Assembly (NCBI GenBank): GCA_017940955.1
Contig: JAGAXP010000161.1
Coordinates: forward strand, 4,170 to 68,169
Source: Oribacterium sp.
GTDB taxonomy: Bacteria > Bacillota_A > Clostridia > Lachnospirales > Lachnospiraceae
Length of the DNA stretch: 64,000 bases
Direction of reading: 5' to 3'
Part shown: piece after piece, positions 1 to 8,602 of the stretch
Numbering within the stretch: the stretch's first letter is position 1
Layout: every line of letters begins with the position of its first letter
Notes under the pieces: generated by a model
The model's input: the letters and a program-made list of their open reading frames with translations, nothing else
Told to the model about the DNA's origin: nothing
The model's database searches: none
Program-made: the position numbers and the translations under genes

Positions 1-1
1 G

Positions 2-478
2 ATAATGCTTCTGGCCATAAACTCTGATGCATTTCTCGAAACCATTCTTTCCAGAGTTATAGAGATTAAAGCCGGAGAAAAGGATATAAAAGAGACCTTC
101 GGAGATATGATCAAAGAACACTGGTCGGGGGAAACGGCTCATTTTCTTTCTGAGATCACTTTTAAAAACGGAAAAGAAATACTGGATTTTGTGGATAAGG
201 TTTGCAAGGAGTGGAAAGTACCCATGAACACATTCCTGCACTTTATTGAAATTTTTTTAAGGGATGTGTTATGCTATAAAAGCACGTCAAAAACCGAGCT
301 TTTGTATGGACAGGAGATATCGCAGGATATTATAAGGATGTCTCTTAATATGAGCTATGAAAAAATAGGAATGGCTACCGATATGGTGGAAAAAGCCATA
401 AGAGATTTATCGATTAATGTTAACAGAGAACTGTTACTGGAAGATTTCCTGCTCAGTCTCAGACAGAAAAACAATTAA
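2..478 (+). CDS. holB: DNA polymerase III delta' subunit, C-terminal part (partial)
   Basis: The reading frame is open from the left window edge, so this is the 3' end of a longer gene. Its first visible residues (SDAFLETILSRVIEI) resemble the box VII 'TI-SRC' stretch that closes the AAA+ core of clamp-loader subunits; the cysteine is valine here. The remainder is helical, as expected for the collar domain of delta'. Delta' is part of the complex that loads the sliding clamp at the replication fork. Next come ricT and trmN6, the same order as holB-yaaT-yabB in Bacillus, and that synteny is the stronger evidence. The methionine at base 5 is internal. About half of the protein lies outside the window. 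Confidence 0.8.
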   Translation: MMLLAINSDAFLETILSRVIEIKAGEKDIKETFGDMIKEHWSGETAHFLSEITFKNGKEILDFVDKVCKEWKVPMNTFLHFIEIFLRDVLCYKSTSKTELLYGQEISQDIIRMSLNMSYEKIGMATDMVEKAIRDLSINVNRELLLEDFLLSLRQKNN

Positions 479-661
479 AGCCTGTCAGACATGAACTTGA
501 GCGTAAGAGGTCAGACTCAGCATTAATCGATGAGTTTAAAGCTTATGGATTGATGATGTAATTATGTAAAAAATTGGTAGTACAGATATACATTTACAGA
601 ACAGCTGTAAAATAAGAAAGATTAAGAAAGTAAGGAATAATGCTTTATTCCGGGTGAATAT

Positions 662-1633
662 ATGACAGAGGTTATAGGAGTACGATTCAGAACAGCGGGG
701 AAGGTATATTATTTTGCCCCCGGCACAATAAAGTTCAACAGAGGAGATCACGCAATCGTAGAAACCGCGAGAGGTGTTGAGTATGGTTTTGTGGTAATGG
801 GAAACAGTGATACTGAAGATGAAAAGATCATTCAGCCGCTAAAACCTGTTATCAGAAAAGCTGATAAAGATGATGATCTGCATCACGAAGAAAACCGTGA
901 AAAGGAAAGAGAAGCTTTTAAGGTTTGTCTGGAAAAGATCAGAAAGCATAACCTTGATATGAAGCTTATCGATGTGGAATATACTTTTGACAGAGGAAAA
1001 GTACTTTTCTACTTTACTTCAGATGGCAGGGTGGATTTCAGAGCCCTGGTAAAGGATCTTGCTTCTATATTCAGAACACGAATCGAGCTTAGACAGGTAG
1101 GCGTCAGAGATGAAACGAAAATTATTGGCGGATATGGTTCATGTGGAAGACCCTTATGCTGCCATACATTCCTTTCTGATTTCGCCCCTGTTTCCATACG
1201 TATGGCAAAGGAACAGGGACTCAGCCTGAATCCAACCAACATTTCCGGTGTCTGCGGAAGACTCATGTGCTGCTTAAAAAATGAAGAAGAAGTATATGAG
1301 TTTTTAAATTCCAGACTTCCTTTAATGGGTGATACGGTTACTACCCCCGATGGTCTCAAGGGTGAGGTTACATCCGTATCCGTTCTTAACCAGAAGGTTA
1401 AGGTGATAGTCAATCTTGAAAAAGAAGACGAAAAGGAATTAAGGGAATACAAGGTTTCAGAGCTTAAGTTTAAGCCACGCAGAAAAGGCGGTAACGGTAA
1501 TGATAAAAAACCGGATACTAAAAACGGATCCGGAAAAGGGAACAGATATGCCCAGAAATCAAAGGAAGATGAAGATATAGAGGCATTGGAAAAGCTTGAG
1601 AAAAGTGATCCCAAATCAGGACTGGATGATTAA
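662..1633 (+). CDS. ricT: PSP1-domain protein RicT (YaaT)
   Basis: A 323-aa cytoplasmic protein with a PSP1 C-terminal domain. The family hallmark is a cysteine-rich centre: GSCGRPLCC followed about 30 residues later by GVCGRLMCC (about residues 160-205). In Bacillus, RicT forms an Fe-S-containing complex with RicA and RicF that directs RNase Y to process polycistronic mRNAs and affects sporulation, competence and biofilm genes. The tail after residue 270 is Lys/Asp/Gly-rich and probably disordered. A GGGTGA element lies just before the ATG. The gene follows holB after a 183-bp gap and is separated from trmN6 by 2 bp, so the last two are almost certainly co-transcribed. RicA and RicF are not in this window. 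Confidence 0.92.
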   Translation: MTEVIGVRFRTAGKVYYFAPGTIKFNRGDHAIVETARGVEYGFVVMGNSDTEDEKIIQPLKPVIRKADKDDDLHHEENREKEREAFKVCLEKIRKHNLDMKLIDVEYTFDRGKVLFYFTSDGRVDFRALVKDLASIFRTRIELRQVGVRDETKIIGGYGSCGRPLCCHTFLSDFAPVSIRMAKEQGLSLNPTNISGVCGRLMCCLKNEEEVYEFLNSRLPLMGDTVTTPDGLKGEVTSVSVLNQKVKVIVNLEKEDEKELREYKVSELKFKPRRKGGNGNDKKPDTKNGSGKGNRYAQKSKEDEDIEALEKLEKSDPKSGLDD

Positions 1634-1635
1634 TA

Positions 1636-2358
1636 ATGGCTGAACGAATAGATGATCTTCAATGTAACGGTTATAAAATAATCCAGGATACCGATGGTTT
1701 TTGCTTTGGAATGGACGCTGTCCTTTTGGCAAATTATGCACTTCAGTCGGTTACAGAGGATACAAAGCTTCTCGATCTATGCAGCGGTACCGGTATAGTA
1801 CCGCTTTTACTTGCCGCTAAAACCGGTTGTAAAGATATAACAGGTCTGGAACTGCAAAAGGATGTTGCGGATATGGCTGAAAGATCCGTAAAGCTAAATA
1901 AGCAGGAAGGGCGCATGAAGATAATACAGGGAGATCTCAGGGAGATACGTAACCTTGGGATGAATTCCAGTATGAATGTTGTAACCTGCAATCCGCCTTA
2001 TATGAACGCAGGACTTCGTAATACCACAGACAGAAAGCTTATTTCAAGGCATGAAGTTATGTGCACGCTGGCTGATGTTTGTTCGGCAGCAGCATTGACC
2101 CTGAAGTCAAACGGCAGGTTCTACATGGTGCACAGACCTAACCGTTTGGTGGATATCTTTAATGAGCTAAGGAAATTCCAGCTTGAACCAAAGAGAATGA
2201 GACTGGTATATCCCTATGAAAACAGCGAAGCCAATATGGTATTGCTGGAAGCTGTTAAGGGTGGAAAAACCCAATTGACTGTGGAAAAACCGCTTATCGT
2301 ATATAAAGATAAAAAAATTTATACAGATGAAATATTACGTATTTATGCGGTTTCATGA
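1636..2358 (+). CDS. trmN6: tRNA1(Val) (adenine(37)-N6)-methyltransferase TrmN6/YabB
   Basis: A 240-aa class I SAM-dependent methyltransferase. Motif I is LDLCSGTGIVPLL (residues 46-58, SAM-binding glycine loop). Motif IV is NPPY (119-122), the amino-methyltransferase catalytic signature. The DGFCFGMDAVLLA stretch near the N-terminus is typical of the YfiC/YabB family, which methylates N6 of A37 in tRNA-Val. It starts 2 bp after the ricT stop with no strong ribosome site of its own, suggesting translational coupling. A hairpin about 75 bp downstream ends this operon. Confidence 0.88.
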   Translation: MAERIDDLQCNGYKIIQDTDGFCFGMDAVLLANYALQSVTEDTKLLDLCSGTGIVPLLLAAKTGCKDITGLELQKDVADMAERSVKLNKQEGRMKIIQGDLREIRNLGMNSSMNVVTCNPPYMNAGLRNTTDRKLISRHEVMCTLADVCSAAALTLKSNGRFYMVHRPNRLVDIFNELRKFQLEPKRMRLVYPYENSEANMVLLEAVKGGKTQLTVEKPLIVYKDKKIYTDEILRIYAVS

Positions 2359-2433
2359 TAAAAAAGTAGTCTAAAAAAGAACTATAGTCGTTTTTTAGAC
2401 AATTTTAAAAAAATATATAATGTGATAATCTTC

Positions 2434-2490
2434 AAGCATGAGAAATATCAATGAACCTTTTGGTTTATAGAGTTTCTCGTGCTTTTTTCT
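2434..2490 (+). terminator. Intrinsic terminator after trmN6
   Basis: The arms AAGCATGAGAAA (2434-2445) and TTTCTCGTGCTT (2473-2484) form a 12-bp stem with one G-U pair, followed by a T-rich tract. It closes the holB-ricT-trmN6 transcript. Confidence 0.8.
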
Positions 2491-2924
2491 TATGAGGTAT
2501 TTGTAAGAGCTCATATCTGTATGGAAAAGACAGCTTTTCCGTATAGTCTTAATGTCTCTGAAACAGGAAATCTGATTCCTGCCGATCGAGCAGAGATAAA
2601 AATCCCTAAACCCGAATTAAATAAAGGCAACAGGTCAATGTCATAGTTTCACCGGAAATATGATGACTGTGAAAATGTTCATATGCAGATCATAAGCGCA
2701 GGTTTGCAGATGGAATAAGTTCATAACACTCTAAGCCTTTCATATAGTGGTGTCAGAAGAGGATAATCCCGGGAAGCATCAGGAATAATGCCGGATTATC
2801 CTGCAGGGGTAAAAGCGATAATGAAGAAAGGAGATCGCCTAAAGTAAGGTTTTACAGGTATCCCAAATAAGAAAAATAAAGTAATTGATCTTGTGATTTC
2901 CGGATCGAAAAGGAGTTTAATCAA
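2491..2924. other. Intergenic region before the SipW cluster, no gene recognised
   Basis: No convincing coding frame. It contains a small palindrome (ATGGAAAAGACAGCTTTTCCGTAT, about 2519-2543) and an inverted repeat with GGATAATCC (2760-2768) and GGATTATCC (2793-2801) arms. These could belong to a long 5' leader of the signal peptidase gene. I could not match it to a known riboswitch by eye. AAAAGGAG at about 2909-2916 is the ribosome site of the next gene. Confidence 0.5.
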
Positions 2925-3347
2925 ATGAATTTGGGAGTATTAAGAGTTAAGTTTTGTAAAATAGTGTCTTTATTATCATCGGGCTTTTCGGTGCTCCTGA
3001 TATTAGCGGCTCTTTATGTTATTGTTTGTTCCTATCGTGAAGCCGGTCAGGGAGAACCGTTTTTTCTGTTCGGATGGAAACCGGTGGTCGTCTTATCAAA
3101 TTCTATGGAGCCCACATTTACTTCAGGAAAGATAATACTGATCAAAGAGAAGGAAGGATCACCGGAGGTGAATGATATCGTCATGTTCAGTCAAAAAAAA
3201 TTCGGACTTAATGAATACGTTACACACCGGATCGTTGATAAAGACGAAGGCGGATATATAACAAAGGGCGATGCAAACAATTGTGAAGATCCGGGAAGAC
3301 TTCAGGAAAAAGATATCATTGGGACAGTGAAATTTATACTGTTCTGA
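2925..3347 (+). CDS. sipW: Signal peptidase I, SipW (archaeal/ER-like) type
   Basis: A 140-aa membrane protease. The transmembrane segment spans about residues 14-35. It is followed by LSNSMEPT with the nucleophile serine at residue 60, and by THRI with histidine at 101. The Ser/His arrangement (His instead of the bacterial Lys) marks the ER/archaeal/SipW branch of S26 peptidases. KGDANN at 114-119 is also conserved. It lacks the C-terminal membrane segment found in some SipW proteins. SipW cleaves the special signal peptides of TasA/TapA-like proteins, and two such candidates follow directly, so this is probably their dedicated processing enzyme. The ATG is preceded by AAAAGGAG. A general signal peptidase should exist elsewhere in the genome. 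Confidence 0.88.
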   Translation: MNLGVLRVKFCKIVSLLSSGFSVLLILAALYVIVCSYREAGQGEPFFLFGWKPVVVLSNSMEPTFTSGKIILIKEKEGSPEVNDIVMFSQKKFGLNEYVTHRIVDKDEGGYITKGDANNCEDPGRLQEKDIIGTVKFILF

Positions 3348-3479
3348 TTCTGATAAAAGCTGATCAAAAAAAGAATTCAGGCTACCTGCCTAAAGCGGAG
3401 TTATCTTGATTGCATAATAAGAACAGCGGATATCAGTTTCAAAAATATTATTATCGGTAAAAAGGAGTTAATAACTAAT

Positions 3480-4151
3480 ATGAAAAAGAAGAGAATTGCA
3501 GCAGCAGCCGGGATAATTGCAATTATGTCAGCATTAACCGGTGCATATGCATATTTTACAGACACAAAATGTATCGATGTTGTCGCAACAGCGGCTAATC
3601 TCGGTATATCGGTGGATGCATCAAAATTCACTGATGAGAGGGTATGCGATATGCTGCCGGGGGACTGTAAAGAACTGAGCTATACGGTTTCCAATACCGG
3701 AGAAGCAGATGTAATGGTATTCACGGAAATCACACTTATTTCCTCAGTGCCGATGTCCGATACGGTTGAATGGTTTATACAGGATCTGGAAGGAAGCATG
3801 ACGGATGAAGACAGACAGGTGGATCCGAAGTTTTACGGAAAAGACTTTGTTGATGATATTTCCATTGAAGAGATCAAGGAAAATGACATTAAGTTTATAT
3901 CCTTAACAAATAACAATAAGGTTGCAAAATTTGTGGTAAATAACGGTGTACTGGAGGCAAACTCAGACAATACAAGTACAGTGGATCTGAAGCTGATGCT
4001 TGGATTAAATGCAGGATCAAGATTTATGGACAGTACCTGTGAAGTCATTGCCGAAGTATACGGAATACAGACTAAGAATATTGAAGATGATCTCAGCTGG
4101 GAGTTCATCAAGGATGTAGCCTGGGCAAACGAGGATAGTGAATTATTGTAA
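3480..4151 (+). CDS. TasA/camelysin-like secreted protein with SipW-type signal peptide
   Basis: A 223-aa protein. The N-terminus is MKKKR, a hydrophobic run, then TGAYAYFTDTK (residues 20-30). This closely matches the SipW-dependent signal peptide, with cleavage expected around AYA-YFTD. The mature part is acidic and beta-rich. It contains ELSYTVSNTGEADVMVFTEITL (about residues 57-78), the 'N-terminal strand plus NTG' pattern seen in TasA/CalY camelysin proteins that polymerise into extracellular fibres or act as surface proteases. An AAAAGGAG site precedes the ATG. It lies 132 bp after the SipW gene. Fibre formation is inferred from the family, not shown by the sequence. Confidence 0.75.
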   Translation: MKKKRIAAAAGIIAIMSALTGAYAYFTDTKCIDVVATAANLGISVDASKFTDERVCDMLPGDCKELSYTVSNTGEADVMVFTEITLISSVPMSDTVEWFIQDLEGSMTDEDRQVDPKFYGKDFVDDISIEEIKENDIKFISLTNNNKVAKFVVNNGVLEANSDNTSTVDLKLMLGLNAGSRFMDSTCEVIAEVYGIQTKNIEDDLSWEFIKDVAWANEDSELL

Positions 4152-4153
4152 TT

Positions 4154-4849
4154 ATGAAACGGAGTATTGGTAATACTCTATTGATCCTTACAATATTTCT
4201 CATGATGACAGGCGGTACAGGTGCGGTATATGTAGATAAAAAGCAGAAGGATATAAGAGTAAGTTCTGCCAGCATTGGATTAAAAGTATCGGAACCTGTT
4301 TTTTACAACTTACCTGAAGAAATCAGTAATGACAGTGAAATCGATTTTTCGGTTAAGGTTGAGAATACCGGATCTGTACCCGTATATCTGTCAGAGAATA
4401 TAACTTATGAGATAAATGACCGATTTGATTCTGAAGATATAATGATCGAAAAAGCAGAGGATGAACAGGAATTGGAAACAATAAGTTCGGATGCTGTTTT
4501 AGGAAGTATGGAAACAAGGGAAATCTTTTACAGGATAAGTTTTCCCGGGCTTCAGGAAACTCCGGAAGGATCAATAAGTATAAACGGAAGCATTATATAT
4601 ACGGTATCCACAAGTCCTGACGGAAGTTCCGGGTTTGTTTCGGAGCCTGAAGAGGTAAACATCGGTATCGGGAATTTAAAACTGTATTCAGATATTAAGG
4701 AAGAAAATGCCATGGTTAAAGATAATGATACAGATAATAATGAAGAGATACCTGAATCCGCTTATATGGCAACTGAGAGTACACTGGACAGAATATCCGG
4801 GGTATTTATAAGTACAGCCAGCGAAATAAAAGAAGATGGCATGGATTAA
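4154..4849 (+). CDS. Second secreted protein of the SipW cluster, TasA/TapA-like
   Basis: A 231-aa protein starting 2 bp after the preceding stop and lacking a clear ribosome site, so probably translationally coupled. It has a hydrophobic leader (residues 7-22) ending GGTGAVYVDKK, a weaker version of the SipW signal motif. Residues 45-70 (IDFSVKVENTGSVPVYLSENI) repeat the NTG/beta-strand pattern of the upstream protein, indicating a diverged paralogue. The C-terminal third is very acidic (Asp/Asn/Glu) and ends without any wall-anchor motif. A minor fibre subunit or anchoring partner (TapA-like role) is a reasonable inference, but no function can be read from the sequence alone. Confidence 0.6.
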   Translation: MKRSIGNTLLILTIFLMMTGGTGAVYVDKKQKDIRVSSASIGLKVSEPVFYNLPEEISNDSEIDFSVKVENTGSVPVYLSENITYEINDRFDSEDIMIEKAEDEQELETISSDAVLGSMETREIFYRISFPGLQETPEGSISINGSIIYTVSTSPDGSSGFVSEPEEVNIGIGNLKLYSDIKEENAMVKDNDTDNNEEIPESAYMATESTLDRISGVFISTASEIKEDGMD

Positions 4850-4920
4850 TCAGGAGCCATATGGATTTTCATACCTGATTCGGTTATTATAGTTGAGAAT
4901 CAGATAAAAAGGGGAGAACG

Positions 4921-5115
4921 ATGGATAATCTTGAGACAGGTGATATCATAACAGTGAAAAAACAGCATCCCTGCGGATCCTGTGAATGGGAGATTATGAG
5001 AGTTGGGGCTGACATCCGTATAAAATGCACCGGATGCGGACATATTTTGATGCTGCCAAGATCCAAAGTTAACTCCATGGTCAAAAAATTAAAAAAAGCA
5101 GAAATCAATAAGTAA
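4921..5115 (+). CDS. DUF951 family zinc-ribbon-like protein
   Basis: A 64-aa protein with four cysteines in two pairs, HPCGSC (18, 21) and IKCTGC (36, 39), spaced for one zinc ion. The pattern GDIITVKKQHPCGS..W.I.R.GADIRIKC..CGH is that of the DUF951 family, which is widespread in Firmicutes and often sits next to rpsF. It is preceded by GGGGAG six bases before the ATG. No enzymatic function is known for the family. The lysine-rich C-terminus suggests RNA or ribosome contact, but that is speculation. Confidence 0.85.
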   Translation: MDNLETGDIITVKKQHPCGSCEWEIMRVGADIRIKCTGCGHILMLPRSKVNSMVKKLKKAEINK

Positions 5116-5145
5116 CAGTAAAAACAAAAATTTAAATAAAAAAGC

Positions 5146-5174
5146 TTGCAAACTAAGAACTTTTTTGTTACGAT
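5146..5174 (+). promoter_or_regulatory. Sigma-A promoter of rpsF-ssb-rpsR
   Basis: -35 TTGCAA (5146-5151), 17-bp spacer, -10 TACGAT (5169-5174). Transcription would start near 5181, about 67 bases before rpsF. Confidence 0.7.
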
Positions 5175-5180
5175 ACATAA

Positions 5181-5240
5181 CCGTATCTATAAAAATCCTT
5201 GTTTCCGTGTGGTACGGAAGCCAGAGACCAAAAGGAGGTA
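5181..5240 (+). promoter_or_regulatory. Leader of rpsF with hairpin, possible S6:S18 autoregulatory site
   Basis: The leader contains TTCCG-TGTGGTA-CGGAA (5203-5219) shortly before the AAAGGAGGT ribosome site. Many rpsF leaders carry an S6:S18 binding structure with a CCG element mimicking 16S rRNA. Position and the CCG content fit, but the match is by eye only. Confidence 0.4.
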
Positions 5241-5247
5241 AAAGCAG

Positions 5248-5586
5248 ATGAACAAATATGAGTTATGTGTTGTTCTGAGTGCGAAGCTCGAAGATGAGGA
5301 GAGAACAGCTGCTCTCGAAAAGATTAAGGGATATATCACCCGTTTCGGTGGCACTGTTGGAGAGAACATCCAGGAGTGGGGCAAGAAGAGACTTGCATAT
5401 GAAATTCAGCATATGAAGGAAGGCTTCTACTATTTCATTCCATTTACAGGTGATTCTACAACTCCAAATGAGCTTGAGAGTCGTCTTCGCATTATGGAAC
5501 CAGTTATCAGATATCTTGTTGTTAAGCCTGAAGCTGAGACAGAGGCTGTAGCTCCAGAAGCTGCTGCAGAAGAGAAAGCTGAGTAA
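5248..5586 (+). CDS. rpsF: 30S ribosomal protein S6
   Basis: A 112-aa protein opening MNKYELCVVLSAKLEDEER, the characteristic S6 start. It continues with GGTVGENIQEWGKKRLAYEIQHMKEG, the conserved S6 core that pairs with S18 on the central 30S platform. The last 15 residues form an Ala/Glu-rich acidic tail. It is followed 23 bp later by ssb and then rpsR, the classical bacterial S6-SSB-S18 operon. An AAAGGAGG site precedes the ATG. Confidence 0.97.
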   Translation: MNKYELCVVLSAKLEDEERTAALEKIKGYITRFGGTVGENIQEWGKKRLAYEIQHMKEGFYYFIPFTGDSTTPNELESRLRIMEPVIRYLVVKPEAETEAVAPEAAAEEKAE

Positions 5587-5609
5587 GCAAGCGGAAAGCG
5601 AGAACAAAA

Positions 5610-6095
5610 ATGAACAAAGTTATCCTAATGGGTAGATTAACCAGAGATCCTGATGTGAGATATTCACAGGGTGAAAACTCTATGGCGATTGCGAGATATA
5701 CTTTAGCAGTAGATCGTCGCGTAAGAAGAAATGAAGGTGGTGCCCAGGACCAGCAGACAGCTGATTTTATCGGTTGCGTTGCGTTCGGTAAATCTGCAGA
5801 ATTTGCAGAGAAGTATTTACATCAGGGAACCAAGATTGCTGTTGAGGGAAGAATCCAGACCGGAAGCTATACTAATAAGGATGGCCAGAAGGTTTATACA
5901 ACAGATATCGTTGTAGAGAATCAGGAATTTGCAGAGAGCAAGAATGCTTCAGCCGGCAATGGTGGAAGCTTTTCAGGTGGAAGGAGCTTTGGTTCCGGAA
6001 ACCAGATGTCTTCACAGCAGGACATGAGCTCAATCGGTGATGGTTTTATGAATATACCTGATGGGGTAGAGGACGAGGGACTCCCATTTAATTGA
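5610..6095 (+). CDS. ssb: Single-stranded DNA-binding protein
   Basis: A 161-aa SSB. The OB fold occupies residues 1-108 (MNKVILMGRLTRDPDVRYSQ..., FIGCVAFGKSAEFAEKYLHQG). A Gly/Ser/Gln-rich linker follows. The protein ends EDEGLPFN, a variant of the acidic DDxLPF tip that recruits replication and repair proteins; an extra Asn lies after the Phe. It coats ssDNA during replication, recombination and repair. It is encoded between rpsF and rpsR as in most Firmicutes. The ribosome site (GGAAAGCGAG) is weaker than those of its neighbours. Confidence 0.96.
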   Translation: MNKVILMGRLTRDPDVRYSQGENSMAIARYTLAVDRRVRRNEGGAQDQQTADFIGCVAFGKSAEFAEKYLHQGTKIAVEGRIQTGSYTNKDGQKVYTTDIVVENQEFAESKNASAGNGGSFSGGRSFGSGNQMSSQQDMSSIGDGFMNIPDGVEDEGLPFN

Positions 6096-6137
6096 TCGTA
6101 GGGAAACCCTTGTGGTATTATACAAGGAGGATTAACC

Positions 6138-6404
6138 ATGGCATTTCAGAAGTCAGATAGAAGCGGCTCAAGACCAAGAAGAGCCGGCGGTTTCCGCAGC
6201 AGAAGAAAAGTTTGCGTATTCTGCAGCGAGAAAGCAAAGCCTATTGATTATAAGGATGTAGCTACATTAAGAAAGTATATCTCTGAGAGAGGTAAGATTC
6301 TTCCAAGAAGAATTACAGGAACATGTGCAACTCACCAGAGAGCTATCACACTTGCAGTTAAGAGAGCAAGACACGTAGCACTTCTTCCATATCAGGTAGA
6401 CTAA
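6138..6404 (+). CDS. rpsR: 30S ribosomal protein S18
   Basis: An 88-aa basic protein with an Arg/Gly-rich N-terminus, then [35 protein letters not shown] and [19 protein letters not shown], which are diagnostic for S18. CVFC and C-x-THQ are the zinc-type (C+) cysteines. S18 binds S6 in the 30S platform. A strong AAGGAGG site precedes the ATG. It is the last gene of the operon and is followed by a strong terminator. Confidence 0.97.
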   Translation: MAFQKSDRSGSRPRRAGGFRSRRKVCVFCSEKAKPIDYKDVATLRKYISERGKILPRRITGTCATHQRAITLAVKRARHVALLPYQVD

Positions 6405-6457
6405 TCAGCAGTTATACCGGTTTGAATCGGGTATCTCTGATTTTAAAGAGCGATTAC

Positions 6458-6503
6458 ATAAGACCGTTGTGCAGGCATATGCCTGCATGACGGTCTTATT
6501 TTC
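6458..6503 (+). terminator. Intrinsic terminator after rpsR
   Basis: Long stem: ATAAGACCGT (6458-6467) pairs with ACGGTCTTAT (6490-6499). An inner GCAGGCATATGCCTGC palindrome extends the stem, and a short T-run follows. Confidence 0.88.
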
Positions 6504-6562
6504 ATATCAAAATGATTATGATATAATACTTCCCAAAGCGTTAGCTTTTTGGGAGATAAAAA

Positions 6563-8602
6563 ATGAAGATGAAAAATCCACAATTTATAATAGAACAATA
6601 TTTTTCATGGCCTTTTATCCTGGCGATGATTCTTGTGGCTGCCAACCTTATACTGGCCTTTCTTGAACCGCATGCGGCTTTGATACTGGCACCTTTTATC
6701 CTGATATATATAGCTCTTGCCCTGTATGTATACATTACCAGCAAGACAAGGCTTCATGCTGCATTACAGGCTTATGCCATGGGTGCAAGTGCGATTCATT
6801 CGGAATTGTTTAACGAGATGCCCACACCTTACTGTATGGTTGACGAAAAGGGATATGTCCTTTGGGGCAACAGGCGCTTTGAGGAAATAGTCGGAGATGA
6901 CAAAGCTGCAGCAGGGAATATCATGCAGATGTTTCCCAATATTCATGAGGATATGTTTCTCGAAGATGATGTCACACTGGAGCTGCACTCGGACTATCAG
7001 GGCAGAAAGTATCTTGTGGATCTTATCAGAACGAAGGTTACGACAGAAGATGGAAGTATGCCTTCATTATACAATCCTGAGATGAAGACTATTGCTGTCT
7101 ATCTCAGAGATGAGACTGAGGAAACACAGCTTAGGTTTGCTCTGGACAGGGAACATATCGTTATAGGACTTATATATATAGATAACTATGAGGAAGTTCT
7201 GGAGCAGACAGAGGATGTTAAAAGGTCTCTTCTTACCGCACTTATCGACAGAAAGATAAACCGTTATATTTCTACAGTCAGCGGACTCATAAGAAAGATA
7301 GAAAAGGATAAGTACTTCTTCATTATGAAAGAGCAGTTCTTATCCAAAATGCTGGATGACAGATTCTCTATTCTGGAAGAGGTTAAGCAGGTAAATATCG
7401 GAAATGAACTTGCCATCACCTTAAGTATAGGACTTGGGTACGGTGCCGAATCCTATGTTCAGAACTATGAGTTTGCAAGAACCTCCATGGATATGGCCCT
7501 CGGCCGCGGAGGCGATCAGGCTGTGGTCAAGTCCAATGAAAACATTACCTACTTCGGTGGTAAGGCCCAGACACAGGAGAAGACCACCAGAGTAAAGGCC
7601 CGTGTGAAGGCTCAGGCATTCCAGGAGCTTTTGGAGGCCAGGGATAAGGTTATCATCATGGGGCATGCAAACAGCGATGTTGACTGTCTCGGTGCGTCTG
7701 TGGGTGTATTCCGCATGGCTACTACTTTGGGGAAGAGAGCTTATATTGTTGAAAACACTATTACTTCTACAATCCTTCCCCTGAAGGAAAGATTCCTGCA
7801 AAGTGATGATTATCCTGAGGATATGTTTATCACAGGTCCTCAGGCTGTCCAGATGGTGGATAACAATACGGTTCTTGTGGTGGTTGACTGTAACAGACCA
7901 TCAATTATTGATGAACCGGAGCTTTTGAAAGTATGTAAGACCATCGTAGTATTTGATCACCATCGTCAGGGCAGTGAATCTGTTCAGGGTGCAGTACTGA
8001 GTTATTGTGAGCCCTATGCTTCAAGTGCCTGTGAGATGATAGCTGAGATGATGCAGTACATAGGAGGAGGTATAAAGGTAAAAGGTCCCGAAGCCGATGC
8101 CATGTACGGTGGTATTGTTATCGATACTCAGGAATTCACGAACCAGACCGGTGTACGTACTTTTGAGGCAGCAGCTTATCTTAGAAGATGCGGAGCGGAT
8201 ATCACGAGGATACGAAAAGTTTTCAGAGAGAACTTTACGGACTACCAGGCCAAAGCTGCAGCTATTTCCAATGCTGAGATCTATAGAAATTCCTATGCTT
8301 TCAGCACCATAGATTCCAAAGGGCTGGAAAGCCCCACTGTAGTATGTGCTCAAACTGCCAATGAGCTTTTGAACATAAGAGGCATAAAGGCGAGCATTGT
8401 GCTTACGCTTTATAATGATATAATATATGTCTCTGCACGTTCCATAGACGAAATGAATGTTCAGGTTCTCATGGAAAAGCTTGGAGGAGGCGGTCATCGC
8501 ACCATCGCCGGAGTGCAGTTCAAAGAGGGTACAGTATCTGAAGCAGTAGCGTCAATTAAAGATGCTATTGATCAGATGATAAAGGAAGGAGAAGTTTCAT
8601 AA
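6563..8602 (+). CDS. gdpP: Cyclic-di-AMP phosphodiesterase GdpP (YybT family)
   Basis: A 679-aa membrane protein. Two transmembrane helices (about 13-57) are followed by a PAS-like region (about 80-160) and a degenerate GGDEF domain (about 170-300). Then come DHH (GHANSDVDCLGAS about 366-378; VFDHHRQG about 462-469) and DHHA1 (GGGGHRTIAG about 641-650) phosphoesterase domains. This domain order is specific to GdpP, which hydrolyses c-di-AMP to pApA and thereby controls potassium and osmolyte homeostasis and wall stress. The DHH metal ligands appear intact. A GGGAG site lies seven bases before the ATG. The stop overlaps the rplI start by one base (TAATG), so the two are translationally coupled, as in many Firmicutes (yybT-rplI-dnaC). 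Confidence 0.95.
   Translation: MKMKNPQFIIEQYFSWPFILAMILVAANLILAFLEPHAALILAPFILIYIALALYVYITSKTRLHAALQAYAMGASAIHSELFNEMPTPYCMVDEKGYVLWGNRRFEEIVGDDKAAAGNIMQMFPNIHEDMFLEDDVTLELHSDYQGRKYLVDLIRTKVTTEDGSMPSLYNPEMKTIAVYLRDETEETQLRFALDREHIVIGLIYIDNYEEVLEQTEDVKRSLLTALIDRKINRYISTVSGLIRKIEKDKYFFIMKEQFLSKMLDDRFSILEEVKQVNIGNELAITLSIGLGYGAESYVQNYEFARTSMDMALGRGGDQAVVKSNENITYFGGKAQTQEKTTRVKARVKAQAFQELLEARDKVIIMGHANSDVDCLGASVGVFRMATTLGKRAYIVENTITSTILPLKERFLQSDDYPEDMFITGPQAVQMVDNNTVLVVVDCNRPSIIDEPELLKVCKTIVVFDHHRQGSESVQGAVLSYCEPYASSACEMIAEMMQYIGGGIKVKGPEADAMYGGIVIDTQEFTNQTGVRTFEAAAYLRRCGADITRIRKVFRENFTDYQAKAAAISNAEIYRNSYAFSTIDSKGLESPTVVCAQTANELLNIRGIKASIVLTLYNDIIYVSARSIDEMNVQVLMEKLGGGGHRTIAGVQFKEGTVSEAVASIKDAIDQMIKEGEVS

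Noticed and set aside
1009..1614. Long minus-strand open frames opposite ricT, metG, dnaB and others
   Set aside because: They are antisense shadows of well-supported genes, with low-complexity Ser/Leu-rich translations and no ribosome sites.
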